A stretch of 64,000 bases of DNA from Phoenix dactylifera (taxonomy: Eukaryota > Streptophyta > Magnoliopsida > Arecales > Arecaceae): positions 6,532,745-6,596,744 of the forward strand of contig NC_052404.1 of NCBI RefSeq assembly GCF_009389715.1, in the 5' to 3' direction. The position numbers and the translations under genes are program-made. Of this stretch, positions 46,765 to 58,900 are shown piece after piece. Within the stretch, counting starts at the first letter, position 1. The number at the start of each line of letters is the position of its first letter. Under the pieces are notes generated by a model. It saw only the letters and a list, made by a program, of their open reading frames with translations, was not told the DNA's origin and ran no database searches.

Positions 46765-46862
46765 AGATTAGAACATTTACATACATGGAGCCATCACCAT
46801 CACCTTTGGAGCTAGATTAGAACATTTACATACATGGAGCCATCACCATCACCTTTGGAGCT
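46765..46862. repeat. Perfect 49-bp tandem duplication at the end of TPR
   Basis: 46765-46813 and 46814-46862 are identical 49-bp copies (AGATTAGAACATTTACATAC ... CACCTTTGGAGCT). The right copy contains the ancestral last codons and TGA stop of TPR in minus orientation; the left copy is now in the 3' UTR. Confidence 0.97.
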
Positions 46863-46913
46863 GGTCTACAGCTGGATTGCATGTAGCTGATGATGCTGGT
46901 GTCCTACCGTTAG
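46849..46913 (-). pseudogene. Ancestral TPR C-terminal tail, out of frame
   Basis: Just after the TAG at 46914-46916, the +1-shifted frame encodes ANGRTPASSATCNPAVDQLQR and then TGA (46849-46851). An NG..S..NP..DQ/EQ-QR ending is the normal end of TOPLESS-family proteins, so this stretch was coding until the 8-bp GCTACGCG/GCTACGCC duplication (46913-46928) shifted the frame. Confidence 0.8.
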
Positions 46914-49900
46914 CTACGCGGCTACGCCATTTTCAACAGGTACTGGAGCTCCCCACTTTCCCTCGGACTCCAAGGGCTCTATCACTTTAACTGCTCCATC
47001 TGTCAACCCAACTGCCAATTGATTTGGCTCTTGTGGGTGTGCAGCAACAACAAGGGGATACACCGGTGGGTTGCTGTGATAATAGAAAGATGCTTGGTTA
47101 ATGGAAGTTAAATCCTATTAAACAACAAACTGTTCTAGAAACAAAGTAACATGAACACTCTAAAGGGAACTAAAAGGGAAAAATGGAGTGCCATCGAAAA
47201 CATACGACGTAGACTAATTACTGCTGCAGGAGATAAAGGGTAAGTATAATAGTTCTTTTTGTTGTTGTTGTTGTTTCTTTTTTTGATACACAATGTAGAA
47301 ATAATAAGAATGTTAATATTGAACTTTAAGAAATACAAACTAACATTACACTAAATACAGTTTCACACAATGCAGATGTTCCTTTAGAAAGGCTGAGTAA
47401 TGCCTGACATAAAACATGACTACCTGTTCGCACTTGCCGGTGACATGTATGCTGATGGGCCAATCCGACATCTTAATCTCAAATTGTCAGCATCAAAAAC
47501 ACCAATATTACCATCACAAAACGAAGCATAGACCAGTTGGCTGTTGCATGAATAGGAAGCATATGATATTGGAGCAGAAAGACTTTCCTGGGCAACCCAC
47601 TGAAATGGAGATACATCTCATAAGAAGATTCAGAACTCATCATGGAGACAGGTCTCAAAGAAAATATGTTACCTGATGGATACGCTCCATTTTGGAGGCA
47701 TCATAAATTGCTAACTGTGTTTCATGGACTACCAGTAGGCGAGTTTGGTCAGAATTGAACTGGACACGCGTATCACCAGCAGGCGCCTTCCCAGCAGGAA
47801 GTTGGATGGCTATAGATTTCCTTTTCTCCCATATCTCCGTGTTCCACACCCAAAGCTGCATAGGTAAATTGTATTTGTGATGGCAAAACCAAAATATGCA
47901 AATGTGAAATTAGTTCCATTGATTATCATTATCAACTACTTTTAACTCAAACAAAAACCAAAAAAGTGCAAAGGAAAAGGAAGAAAAGATTCAACTGCTC
48001 AAACACTAATAAAATAGAGGGATTGAAAATTGTACTCAAAACTAAAATTGATCCCCACAAAGCAAAACAGATGGAAAGTGTCAACATGCCAGACCAAGCA
48101 TCTTGCTGCTACCTTTCTCAGTCTTAGTGTAGTCTGCCAGGAAAGATGAAAGGGCAGTGGTAGCAGCTAAATGGGCACATTGTTGATGGGTTAAAGCCAT
48201 CATTAAAGCATACATGAGATGCACATAATAAATGCTTGAAACCCTTGAATAAGCACAAAGTCCTGAGTCTAGCACCAGAGATGCAGACAAAATGATAGCA
48301 CAAAGCAGCAATAAACATTAACTGTGGCACAAAGGAGAAAGAAAGCAAAAGGCAGAAACTCTACTATCAAGATTACTTAACACCCAAAGCTACTTGTCTC
48401 AACTTTAAGGTGGTCTAGCAAAAAATAAGATAGAAATAAACAAGTGCAACCACAGTTGATTAATCATCTTATAAAAGCCAAATCAAAGGATATAACTGAA
48501 ATACAAAAATCACTAGAAAAAATAAGGCTAACCAACCATGAAGAGTAATGAGTTAAGACCGATAAGTCATATGTACTACAAAGTCGAGGGCATGGTTCAC
48601 CATACGGGTCCGAACCGGACGGTACGGGGTGTACTGTACCGTATCAGTTCGATACTAGTACTCGGTATAGGTGGTGTACCGACATTCGGTATGCTGAAAA
48701 AATTCTGTACCATATTGACATAGTGCTAGTGTGGCACCGTACGGGGTCTGATAGCGAGATGGTGAATCTTAGTCAGAGAGACAAGTGATAAATTATTTCA
48801 ATATCTAAAACTCATATGCTGGATAGTTGCATAATTTAGCGTGCACAAAGGCAATTAGAACCAGAGGAGCAAGTGTCAGAGCAAGATGGATGCTTCATAC
48901 CAACAAATGGTAGCAACAGTCCAATCTGCATGCTTATAACCATAATCATAACCATCAAACCTTGTCCCAACTATCTGAGGTCAGATTTATCAATTCTGAA
49001 ATGCCAAGCTTTCCTATTTAGTGCTATCTCTTACTTTCCATGTTCTTTATTACAGCTTCCATCTTTTTATCTGAGGTCTTTACTCTTCCTATATCCTTCA
49101 ACAAAGATACGAATATGAAGTGCATCCCTCAAATTTTCTTACATCCGTTCTATATGCTTGTAATCAAATCTTGTGGAAAACACCCATATATCAACATGGC
49201 AGGTGAAAAATACCTGTAGTGTACAATAATATACATGCCAATACTTCCATGATCTCACTCAAACTAACTGGTATAACATCAAAATTCAAAACAGACTTTG
49301 CAAGGAGTTACAAGAGTTTGATGCAAGAAGTGTATTCATAAAAATGAGACTAATAGATTGGAGAAAGCTGTGAAAATAAAATATGTTTCTTTTCTTTTCG
49401 GCAAACAAGATAAATTTTATATAGATGTTCATCAGATAATAAAACCCAGGATCTCTGTTTGTCACAGTAAGTAGGACACAGGACTTGATGTCAGAGCAAG
49501 AAAACATCATAGTTCAAAAATGTTTTAGTGGAAAACAAGGTAATATTTTATGTGAGCTTTATCAGCCAACAAAACCCAGGGTCCTATTTGTCACAGTAAA
49601 TAGGGCTGGCAATAAAATTATGCAAGTCGATTAGAAGTTGGTGAAGCCGAACAATATTAATGGCAGCATAAACCCTTCTGAGACATGGGACTCGACATTG
49701 GAGCAAGAAAACGTCACAGTTCAAACTCTCTCAAAAGACAAAGAAATCTTGGGAAAGATTTTGGAAGCCAGTATAAAATTAGATATACCAAAGCACGCTG
49801 GTATACAACATATTATAATGCAAATGCTACTTAATCATGTATTCATACTCAAGTGTTATGTAGGAGGGCTAATAACCTATGTTATTAGCACTTTCGAAGC

Positions 49901-52900
49901 CCTTTACTACAACAGCAGGAGAAGCAAGAATCCTGGAATAATGGAGCAAATAAAAATCAAGTTCCAGTTTCTCCCCACTCGCTTGCTCCCTTGTCGCATT
50001 TTAATAAATCACTACAAAATACCATTCCTTGTAGCAACCCATTCTTACTAGACACAATCTCAGTTGTACAATGCACATAGTTTACCGCAATTTAATAGTT
50101 TATTCTTCAGGCCAAATCTCTAGTTCTCAAGGTATGTCGTCTCGCTATCAGGCTCTGTACCGGTGCCACCTTGTTACTGTATCAGTACATCTGGTACAGA
50201 GGCCTATTCGATGTACGGAGTGTTGGTACGCCCCTTGTACCGCATATTGGTACCGAGCCAGTACGGTACAGTACGCCCCGTACTGTCCGGTTCAGTGCAG
50301 TATGGCGTACTTTGCTAGTTCTTTATTTTTTTCAAAAAAGCAATTTTACATAAATTCTCTCGCTGCTAATCTACGGAGTAGTCTAAAATCTTCTAATTTC
50401 TTGGCCCTTTTTCCTAAAAGTTCATGAATTTGTAAATAAGAGGTTTTATCATTCCTTGAGATCGCATTTATGTTTTTGTTACATAAATATATACATAGTA
50501 CATACATATATCCACCTGTGCACGTGTATGTGGTGCATTGATAGAAAACAAAATTCATATGAAGTACAATTTTCAGAAATTTCGGACCATGTTTCAAGAT
50601 AGACAAACTGCAAGAAACCATTGTTATTACTAACCTGTGCATCAGCACCTGATGATACGAGTATATTAAGATTGTTGGAGAATGCTAAACCGGTTATGCG
50701 TTTCTGATGGCCTTTCAGCTTTGTTTTAACCTGATGGAAGTACTCAAAAGAAAATTATTATCGACAGCAACAAGAACAACAGCAAGTTTGTCATAGGTTA
50801 AAGAAAATCACCTCATCCACTCTCACATTGTATATGTGGATGGTTGAATCTTCCATTCCAATTGCTATGATGTTATTGTCCTGTGGGTGGAATGCTAAAA
50901 ATGTAGATGCTGGTGGGGGTGGCATGAATGTTGTCATTACCTGCAAGAGTATAAATTAATTGCCTAGTTAGAAAATGCTTAGCATTAATGATGTTTGCAT
51001 ATAATCCATGACATAGACATTGCCAATTTACCTTAAATGTCATCATGTTAAATAATGAAACTTTCCCACCACATGCAGACATTACATATGAATCATTCTT
51101 TGAGAGTGCGATACAGGGGACTGCTTCTTCTGGGTTCGTATCCGGCACATCATTAGTCATAAGAAGACCACTGTTTGGTTGGCAATGGTGTGGCACAACA
51201 CTGGCTGTGGCCTATAACCCACAACAGACTTAGTACACCTTATTCGTTTATATAAATATTCAAGAATATAACATAAAAAATAGAGTCAAATGCTAGCAAA
51301 TTGCCTTGCCACTTGGATTCTGCTCTCTACGGCTCCACTTCCACAGCCTCTGAACACCATTGGACCCTAGTGCTAACAAGCCAACCCCAGAGTTTGTGTA
51401 AAGCAGTCTTGCAACCTGTACATGTGAAAGTGTGATTGTTAAACCAATAGAAACCCTAGATTTAGAGTTCTGTCAGCATGAGATATATATAAATATAGAA
51501 CAATTAGCACCTTTGTGGCAGAATCCGTGCTCTCTGGCATGGTAACAACTCGACATTGCTGTGGATTCAGAATTTCAGCCAATTCCCAGGGCTTAATCTT
51601 ATCAGGCAATTCTTCTGAAATTCTTGGCTTATCTATACTCCTAGATGATGGATCACCTCCATTCTACAAAAAGCATGAAATTGTAAGTAAGAAAATCCAT
51701 GTCATTACACTTCCCCCCTCTCCCAAAACAGGGGAAGAAAAGCCAAAAAGCAGCGTGCACGTCTAACATACACAGATACAATTAGGCCAAAAGAACTGTG
51801 CTTATCTATGTGTCTATAAATGGTTGCAGACTTGCAGTAGTGTAGGCCCCATTGAGGAGGCCTAATATGGAGAACATAGGGTCCTGGGTGCAAAGATATT
51901 TTTCCATTCAGAGGGCTTGGCCTTGGCCAGAAATCAAAGGAAAAGTAGTTTATAATATGCAGCTCCTTGTTTTCATTTGTATTTTCACTTTAGAGATTTT
52001 TCATATATGCACATATGTGTCTATAAGGGCAGAAATGTATATAAATGCATATATAAAGGAAAAACATGCATTTTATTCCAGCTGTCGGCTCTGGATCAAA
52101 GCCATTCAAGTACTTTCGCATGTGGGAATCCCACCCCCAATTTCTTGATGTAGCATACATACATACATACATGTATATAAAGCTGCCAAGGTTTAATGAT
52201 TTTATCAATGAGGGAAAGGGCCAACATGCTGAGTCTAAAGTGACAAACAACACATCACTTGGAACACCAACAAACCAAGCTTAGGGCTGTTAGGCCCTGG
52301 CTCAGCAATGTCAACAAGGCTTTTGAGCTGAAGTCAGGATTCAAACCAACCTACCCCCTAGATATTCAAGCTCTGCTATAATGAGCCTGAGCATATACCA
52401 AATTTTGCAAATCGGAGTGTATTCAGAATCGGCTTGTTTATAATTAAGCTGTGCCCCAAAGTGCAGCTTGAGTAGCTCACTTTTTGAATAAATGGGCTTG
52501 ACAGCTGATTAATAAGCCGAGTCTGAGCTGTTCGCAAGCATCTAAGTGTAGGCAGCCCAACACACCATAGAATGGTGTGCACAATGTATAATAACCAGGA
52601 GAAAAAAAGTTTGAATTAAAAAAAATAAAACAATAAAGAAAATGTAAATAATTGCGAAAAGTGAAATGACAACATATGCAAATAAGAAGATCCTTTATAC
52701 TGATTTCATGTCAAATATATGCCTAGCCAAGAAAGCAAAAGCAATAATCCCATAAGGCCTTAAATTTTTTACTCTTTGATTAAACATACAAGAACAGGAG
52801 ATGGCCTTGCAGGTGAGTTTCTGTCTAAGCGATCAACTCTACTGATGTTTGGAGAGATGCTTGCAGCCACGGGGGTGCCTGAAACCTGATCAAGAAATTT

Positions 52901-55900
52901 GAAGGTTGGAAAGCCATTGTACATCTGATATTATACGCTCAGTCTAAGTTCTAACCTTGATAGAAGTAGCTTCATATTGAGCTCTAAATGCTTCAAAAGG
53001 TCGGCTTCCAAAAGCTCGCAGGGATTTGAGGCCATCCACATTAGCAAGTATCTTAAAACCATTATCAACTGTATTAACAGCAAGAAGATTTCCTTGCTTG
53101 TTGAATCTCAAACATGGAAGACTCTGCAGTAATTGATGTACCAACATTACAAGGGTTAATTAAAAAAATCTATATACACACACACACACATACACACATG
53201 TATATACATATATATGTATAAATATACATGTACGCACACACATATATTATAAAGACTGACCGGGAGTCCACCCTCAGCATCTGTGCTTGTAAGCATGTTA
53301 ACACTGTCCACATCCCAGAATTTTATCTGGTTATCTTCACCGGCTGCCAAAAAATGATTCTGAGCAGTATCAAACTGAACAACACCTGTTGATTTTTTTC
53401 GGAAACCCGAATATGTCCTCTTTATTGCTCCTTCACTTTCGTTCCACTCAACCAGGTGAGAGTCTCCATCCTTACTAGTTCCACATGAGAATAATCTACA
53501 CAGTGATAGATACAGATAGACAATGTGTTAATTATTGAATGTAAACAACAATTGTATATTTACAAGGATACATTATCAAATTTAATTGCAGAACTCCTAA
53601 TATTACTTCACTTACCTACTTCCATCAGCGCTATAGAGCATTGTAGTACACCAACGCCCAGGAGCATCATAATCAACCCTAGAGCCCATGTTGTCATATA
53701 GCCATGCCTTTATTCTCCCATCTAGAGAAGTTGAGAAGATGAACTACAAAGTCAAAACAGAAAGAGTTGTCAGAAAGGCATGTATCCAGATTGAAAAAGT
53801 GACTTACTTTATGTGATGGCATGCCAGCACAAAACTTCCAAATGCGCTAATATATCTAAAGAAAGATCTCAGAAATCTTCAATTCAGAAATAATTTTAAC
53901 CCAGTCATGCATCCAGGAATCCCTCTTTATTTAGCCAAGGATACCTGCCAAGGGTTTAACTGCTAGCCCATTCTGCCCTTACATATTTAATTACTTATTT
54001 TGGTTACTCACAGATGGAATCAAAATGAATTAAAAAAATTGCAGAGTTCACATACCAAATCAGCAAAGTTGCAACATAGAAAGTCAAAAATAGGGAAAAA
54101 AGAACTGCAAAAAAAAAAGGGATTTTCTGCATGGATACCCTTCTAAATATCAGATTTTGCATAAATACCCTTCCAAAATTGATATTTGCATGTATACCCT
54201 CGTAAAACTCTGTTATTATACAAATGCCCATAATATAACGGTTGCTCTAACGGTGTTAAGAAAAATCATATTTATATTAATTAAAAATAAAATAAAATTT
54301 TAAAATTATGCTATTGTCCCTATTTTCTCATCCTGTTATCGGAATCGCGATCTATTTGCATGCCTACCCATTAAGGATATTTTAGTCATTTTAATTTAAA
54401 ACCGTTAATTTTTTAACGTTATTAGATAGCATGGGTACATATGCAAAAACAAAAATAAAAAAAAGGTAGAATGACAAAACAAGTGTTTTACGAGGGTATT
54501 CATGCAAAAAATTCCAAAAAAAAAAATTATCTGAACATCATACTTCAAAGTTTATACTTCGTATATATTATGAACTGTATTAGTTAGAAGATTCTTGTGA
54601 TGTTTATTCGTTAGTCAATTACAATAGATCCAGATGAGTTAAATCATCAGTCTTGCCACTCAAGATACAGTGGGAACTGGTTATTTTCACAAGACCATTT
54701 CAGTGCTTAGCTTACCTTATTTCTACTATGTCACGATTCAGGACCTCACCCAAAAAGGCTAGCCAGAAGGTATTTTTAGGTTTCTTAGCTATGTAAAAGT
54801 ACTCAAGATCTCCTCGGCGAATAACCGATGTGGGACTAAATACATGCCCGCACGATCTTCACATACTCCCTCCGTTGAAGCCCTAATGTTTTTGTCAGGC
54901 TAAGGGTTCAAATTCATTCAAATCTAATCATAAGTACCACAATCGGCCTGTGGTCAGTCTTCATAAACCCGTGCTGCAGTATCCCTTAGTCTACATAGGC
55001 TATGGGCTGAATTCGCTCTAATATCATTTGTTATAACCCAGGATCTCATCCAAAAATATTAGCCAGAAGGTATTTTTTGAGTTTCTTAGTCCTATATAAG
55101 TACCCAAGATCTTCTTGGCGAATAAACAATGTGGGACCAAACACATGCCTTCATGGGTCCTCGCATACTATTTATTGATTTATTCTAATTGAATGAGTCT
55201 TCTTCTTTTGTTCTTCATTTCTTCCTTTCTTGGGAGCGTGGTTTTACTTGATTGGCAAAAAGATACTCCTATTAGCATAACATAGAGATGAACTTAAGCA
55301 AGCTCAAGAAGCTCAAATCTGAAAGGATGAAAAAAGAGATTATAAATCAAGAGTCACCACTACAATATCCTTTTTTTCCATGTAAAATATACCAATGCAA
55401 TTTCCCCTATTAGAATAATCTATACATGATCTGAAGTGCCTAGGATGGTATATTTTGCACGAAGAGGGGGGGGGTGGGGAGAGAGAGAGAGAGAGAGATT
55501 TAGAAAGGGTGAGGCTTTCATGACAAACAGTTGCCAAGAGGCATTGGAAATGGAAAAGGTTTTGCCAAAATAGGGCAAAGCTCATAATTTAAAAGCTAGT
55601 GTTCCATAGGTTTCGACGGTATGTTAAACATTGGTATTTCTAGCTAAGTATTTCAGCCAATACAGATACCTCATCATTCTTACTAATTACATTTGAATTT
55701 TTCAGAAGAGAAGTACAGCTGTTATGCAGAATGAAGATCCAGTGATATCATCATCTACCTGAACAGCATAAATTCTAACATTTTCCTTCAAAAATCAGCT
55801 AGGTGTTGCTGGCAATAAATACCTGAATGTTCTCCTTGTGGTGGGGGCATACAGAATACACAGGTGCCTCGTGTCCTTCAAAGACATAAAGCCTCTGTCC

Positions 55901-58900
55901 ATTCAAATCCCAGACCTATAATGCATACAAATCTCAATCAGAGAATAAGTGACGAGAATTAAAACCAACATAAACAAAGAGAGGTTTTGCCAGCTCAAAC
56001 CTTTATCAGCTTATCATCTCCACAAGTCACCACACATAGTTGTTTGTTTGGATGAGAGAATGCAATGTCATTGACTCGTCCAACATGAGCATCAATCTGC
56101 TAACAAAAGGGATTGTGAAAGCCACTTTCATTCCATCTTTAGACAGGCAATAACAAGTTGCAACTAACCTCTAAAACTTGACGTAGATCATTAGGCGCTT
56201 GATAGGCATGTAGGTGAACCAAGTGTTTTGTAAATGCAACCCCTGAAGCCACAAAATCAAGATTAAAGAAAATAACAAGTACTAGAATAACTTGACACTC
56301 TCCAAGAGAAACACTTGCCTATCAGACTTCCATCTGGACTCCAAGTAACTCGAGTAATGGATATAGAAGAGTCTTTCACAATGGCACTCTGTTTAAATAT
56401 AAATGAGAAAAGACAGATCAAGCAAAAGATCCACATCAACCATCTGAACCATATTAATAGAAAAACATAAATGCATCTGGACAATTCCAGTTTATTTACT
56501 TGCACAAACTACAAAAGAAGCTAAACAACTTGCTACTTTATATAAAGTTTGAATTTCTCCAGCATATGGAAGTACCATTATAAATCTGTACTAACAGCTG
56601 AAAGAGGCATGCTTTAGATACTAAAGCAGAAAAAGAGATGATAAATTAATTTTATGTTGTTAACCACATGGATGGTAAGCTAGATAACAACCTTGGAGAT
56701 CACACAATGAAATGTACATCATCTAATCGTTTCATTAATGTACAAAGTCAGCAGGCTAAGAAATCCGCATAGAATGCTTTAAGGCACTGTAGGATTTGTT
56801 TGGTGGTTATAACCAGTCAAACTTCATCCTGGATGAGTTTAAAATCTCTATAAACTTCACTATTGTTCTATTAAGCTATTGCAGTCACATAGGTGCTAAA
56901 TGTTAATGCATGAAGAATATTGTTCTTTTTGATTATATCTACATGCTGTTATATCCCATATAATAGTTACCACCACTATTAAAATGTGTGTAATGGCACT
57001 GTTGCCATTGATAATGCAATTTGTGCTCTCCCCCAACTCTACAAATAAAATGACAGCAGAGGCCTTCCTGTGATTTCCACGAATGCTTTGAAGCGTAAGA
57101 GAATTATCATGATAGATCATTCATGCCGATCTCCACCATTTGACTAAAGTGTTACATCATTCTTATGCATATACACCTTCACAAGCAGATCTCCAGAAAT
57201 TTGCAATTTAAACAGCACTAACTGCTAGAAGGTTGTTTGGCTTTTGACCAAAACACTAGGCTTTGTTCTTAATAACATAGATCAAGGGTCTAATGGATCC
57301 AATTGTAAGATGGGGCAGCTCATGAATCTTTTCATGGCATTTCTGGTGCCAAAGTTCAAAGGAGAAATACACGATTTTTTTTTGGTTTAGATTTACTTTA
57401 TATATCCTTCAAGGGATTCTAGATTTTACGCTCTAACTTGACATTAAAACTTCCTCCTTCGACCATCACAACTAATGACCAATTTTTTTAAGTCCCACTA
57501 TGAGATCGATTTTACTTCTTACTCACCATTTTTCTCATTTTACAAAAAGACCATAACCTTGAAGTTTTGGAACCAATTTCTTGCTTTCTCAAGCACTAAT
57601 CTTTTGCTATTGACAATTAATAGGGACTGTCTATTTCTCCTAGCGTAAACCAGTATCAACAGTATTGCTGCTAATTTTTGTACTTTTGCTCTTTCAACTT
57701 GCTCTTTTAAATTTCAGCACCATTGCAATATGTTTTGGCAAATTTAACATGCTGTTTTGATACTCTTTTAGTGAAATACTAAAATCATGTCTTTAGTTTT
57801 TCTCCCCGTGTGTGTGCGCAGATGTGTGCTTGTGACTGAGAGAAAAAGGGGAAATCCTCGATCTACATTTACTTGGCACACGTCATATTAATCTACTGCC
57901 ATCCTTAAAAGATTTTGGAGCTCAACTGATGTCTTTGGAAGCATATCTAGGATTGCTCGATGTTGCTGGCCATTCAAAGAAAGAGTACCAAGCATTTAAT
58001 AAAATTTATGGCACATCCCAGAGCACCAAGCATTTAATGATTTTTATGACACATCTCCTTGACATATATGATTCAAAACTTTAGCATTCTTTAGAAGCCT
58101 ACATGGTCTGAAGAATGCTCTATGCCTTTCCTGAATTTGCTATCTTCCTTGACTAAAGTGCATGAAGTTTGTCATGGGATTTTTAACTACCTTACCTGTG
58201 CCACCATGTGCTAATCTCATTGCCTTAGACCTAGGAAGCCTCCTCCCCAAATAACCCATGTCAAGTTTGGGCAAATAAATAAATAAAACTTCATCAAAAG
58301 TGTATGCTGCTAAAAACTATTGTTGTCTTTCAGTATTGTCACTTCCTCTTGGCTCTTCCCTAACATACTGGAATTATCAACAGCTTCTCGCTGATAAGAT
58401 CACTTAGCATGTTAATGGATGGTTCTGGTGCATAACCATGATACCTGCATTGATCTCTGCTTCAAGGCATGCCTCTATTACAGTTATTGCCTCATTTTCT
58501 ATAGAGAGAATGTTAGTTTTTGCGTATCAGTAGCTATACTTGAATCTTGATCCCAGTACAGCTCTTCCATGACATATCATCAAGGTTACTAGAAAACACT
58601 ACTATGAAGGTACTTTTCTTCTTATTTCATACCACAATACTCCATATGCGCCTCCCTGCGCCCCACCCACCCACAAAAAAAAAATTTCTCACTTTCTTCA
58701 AGTGCTTAAGCTTGCCATTTATACTTTGCTCATTCGTCATTCATCAATTCATGAATTAAACTTATTCTACTCTTAAGCAGCATAAAAGTCTAGAGCAATG
58801 TTAAACCAGCATCACCTTGATGGAAATTATTGCAGGGATCATATAAATTTTCCATATAGTTGTGCTTCTAGGGGAGTTTCTAGCCTTTGGCAAAATACAA

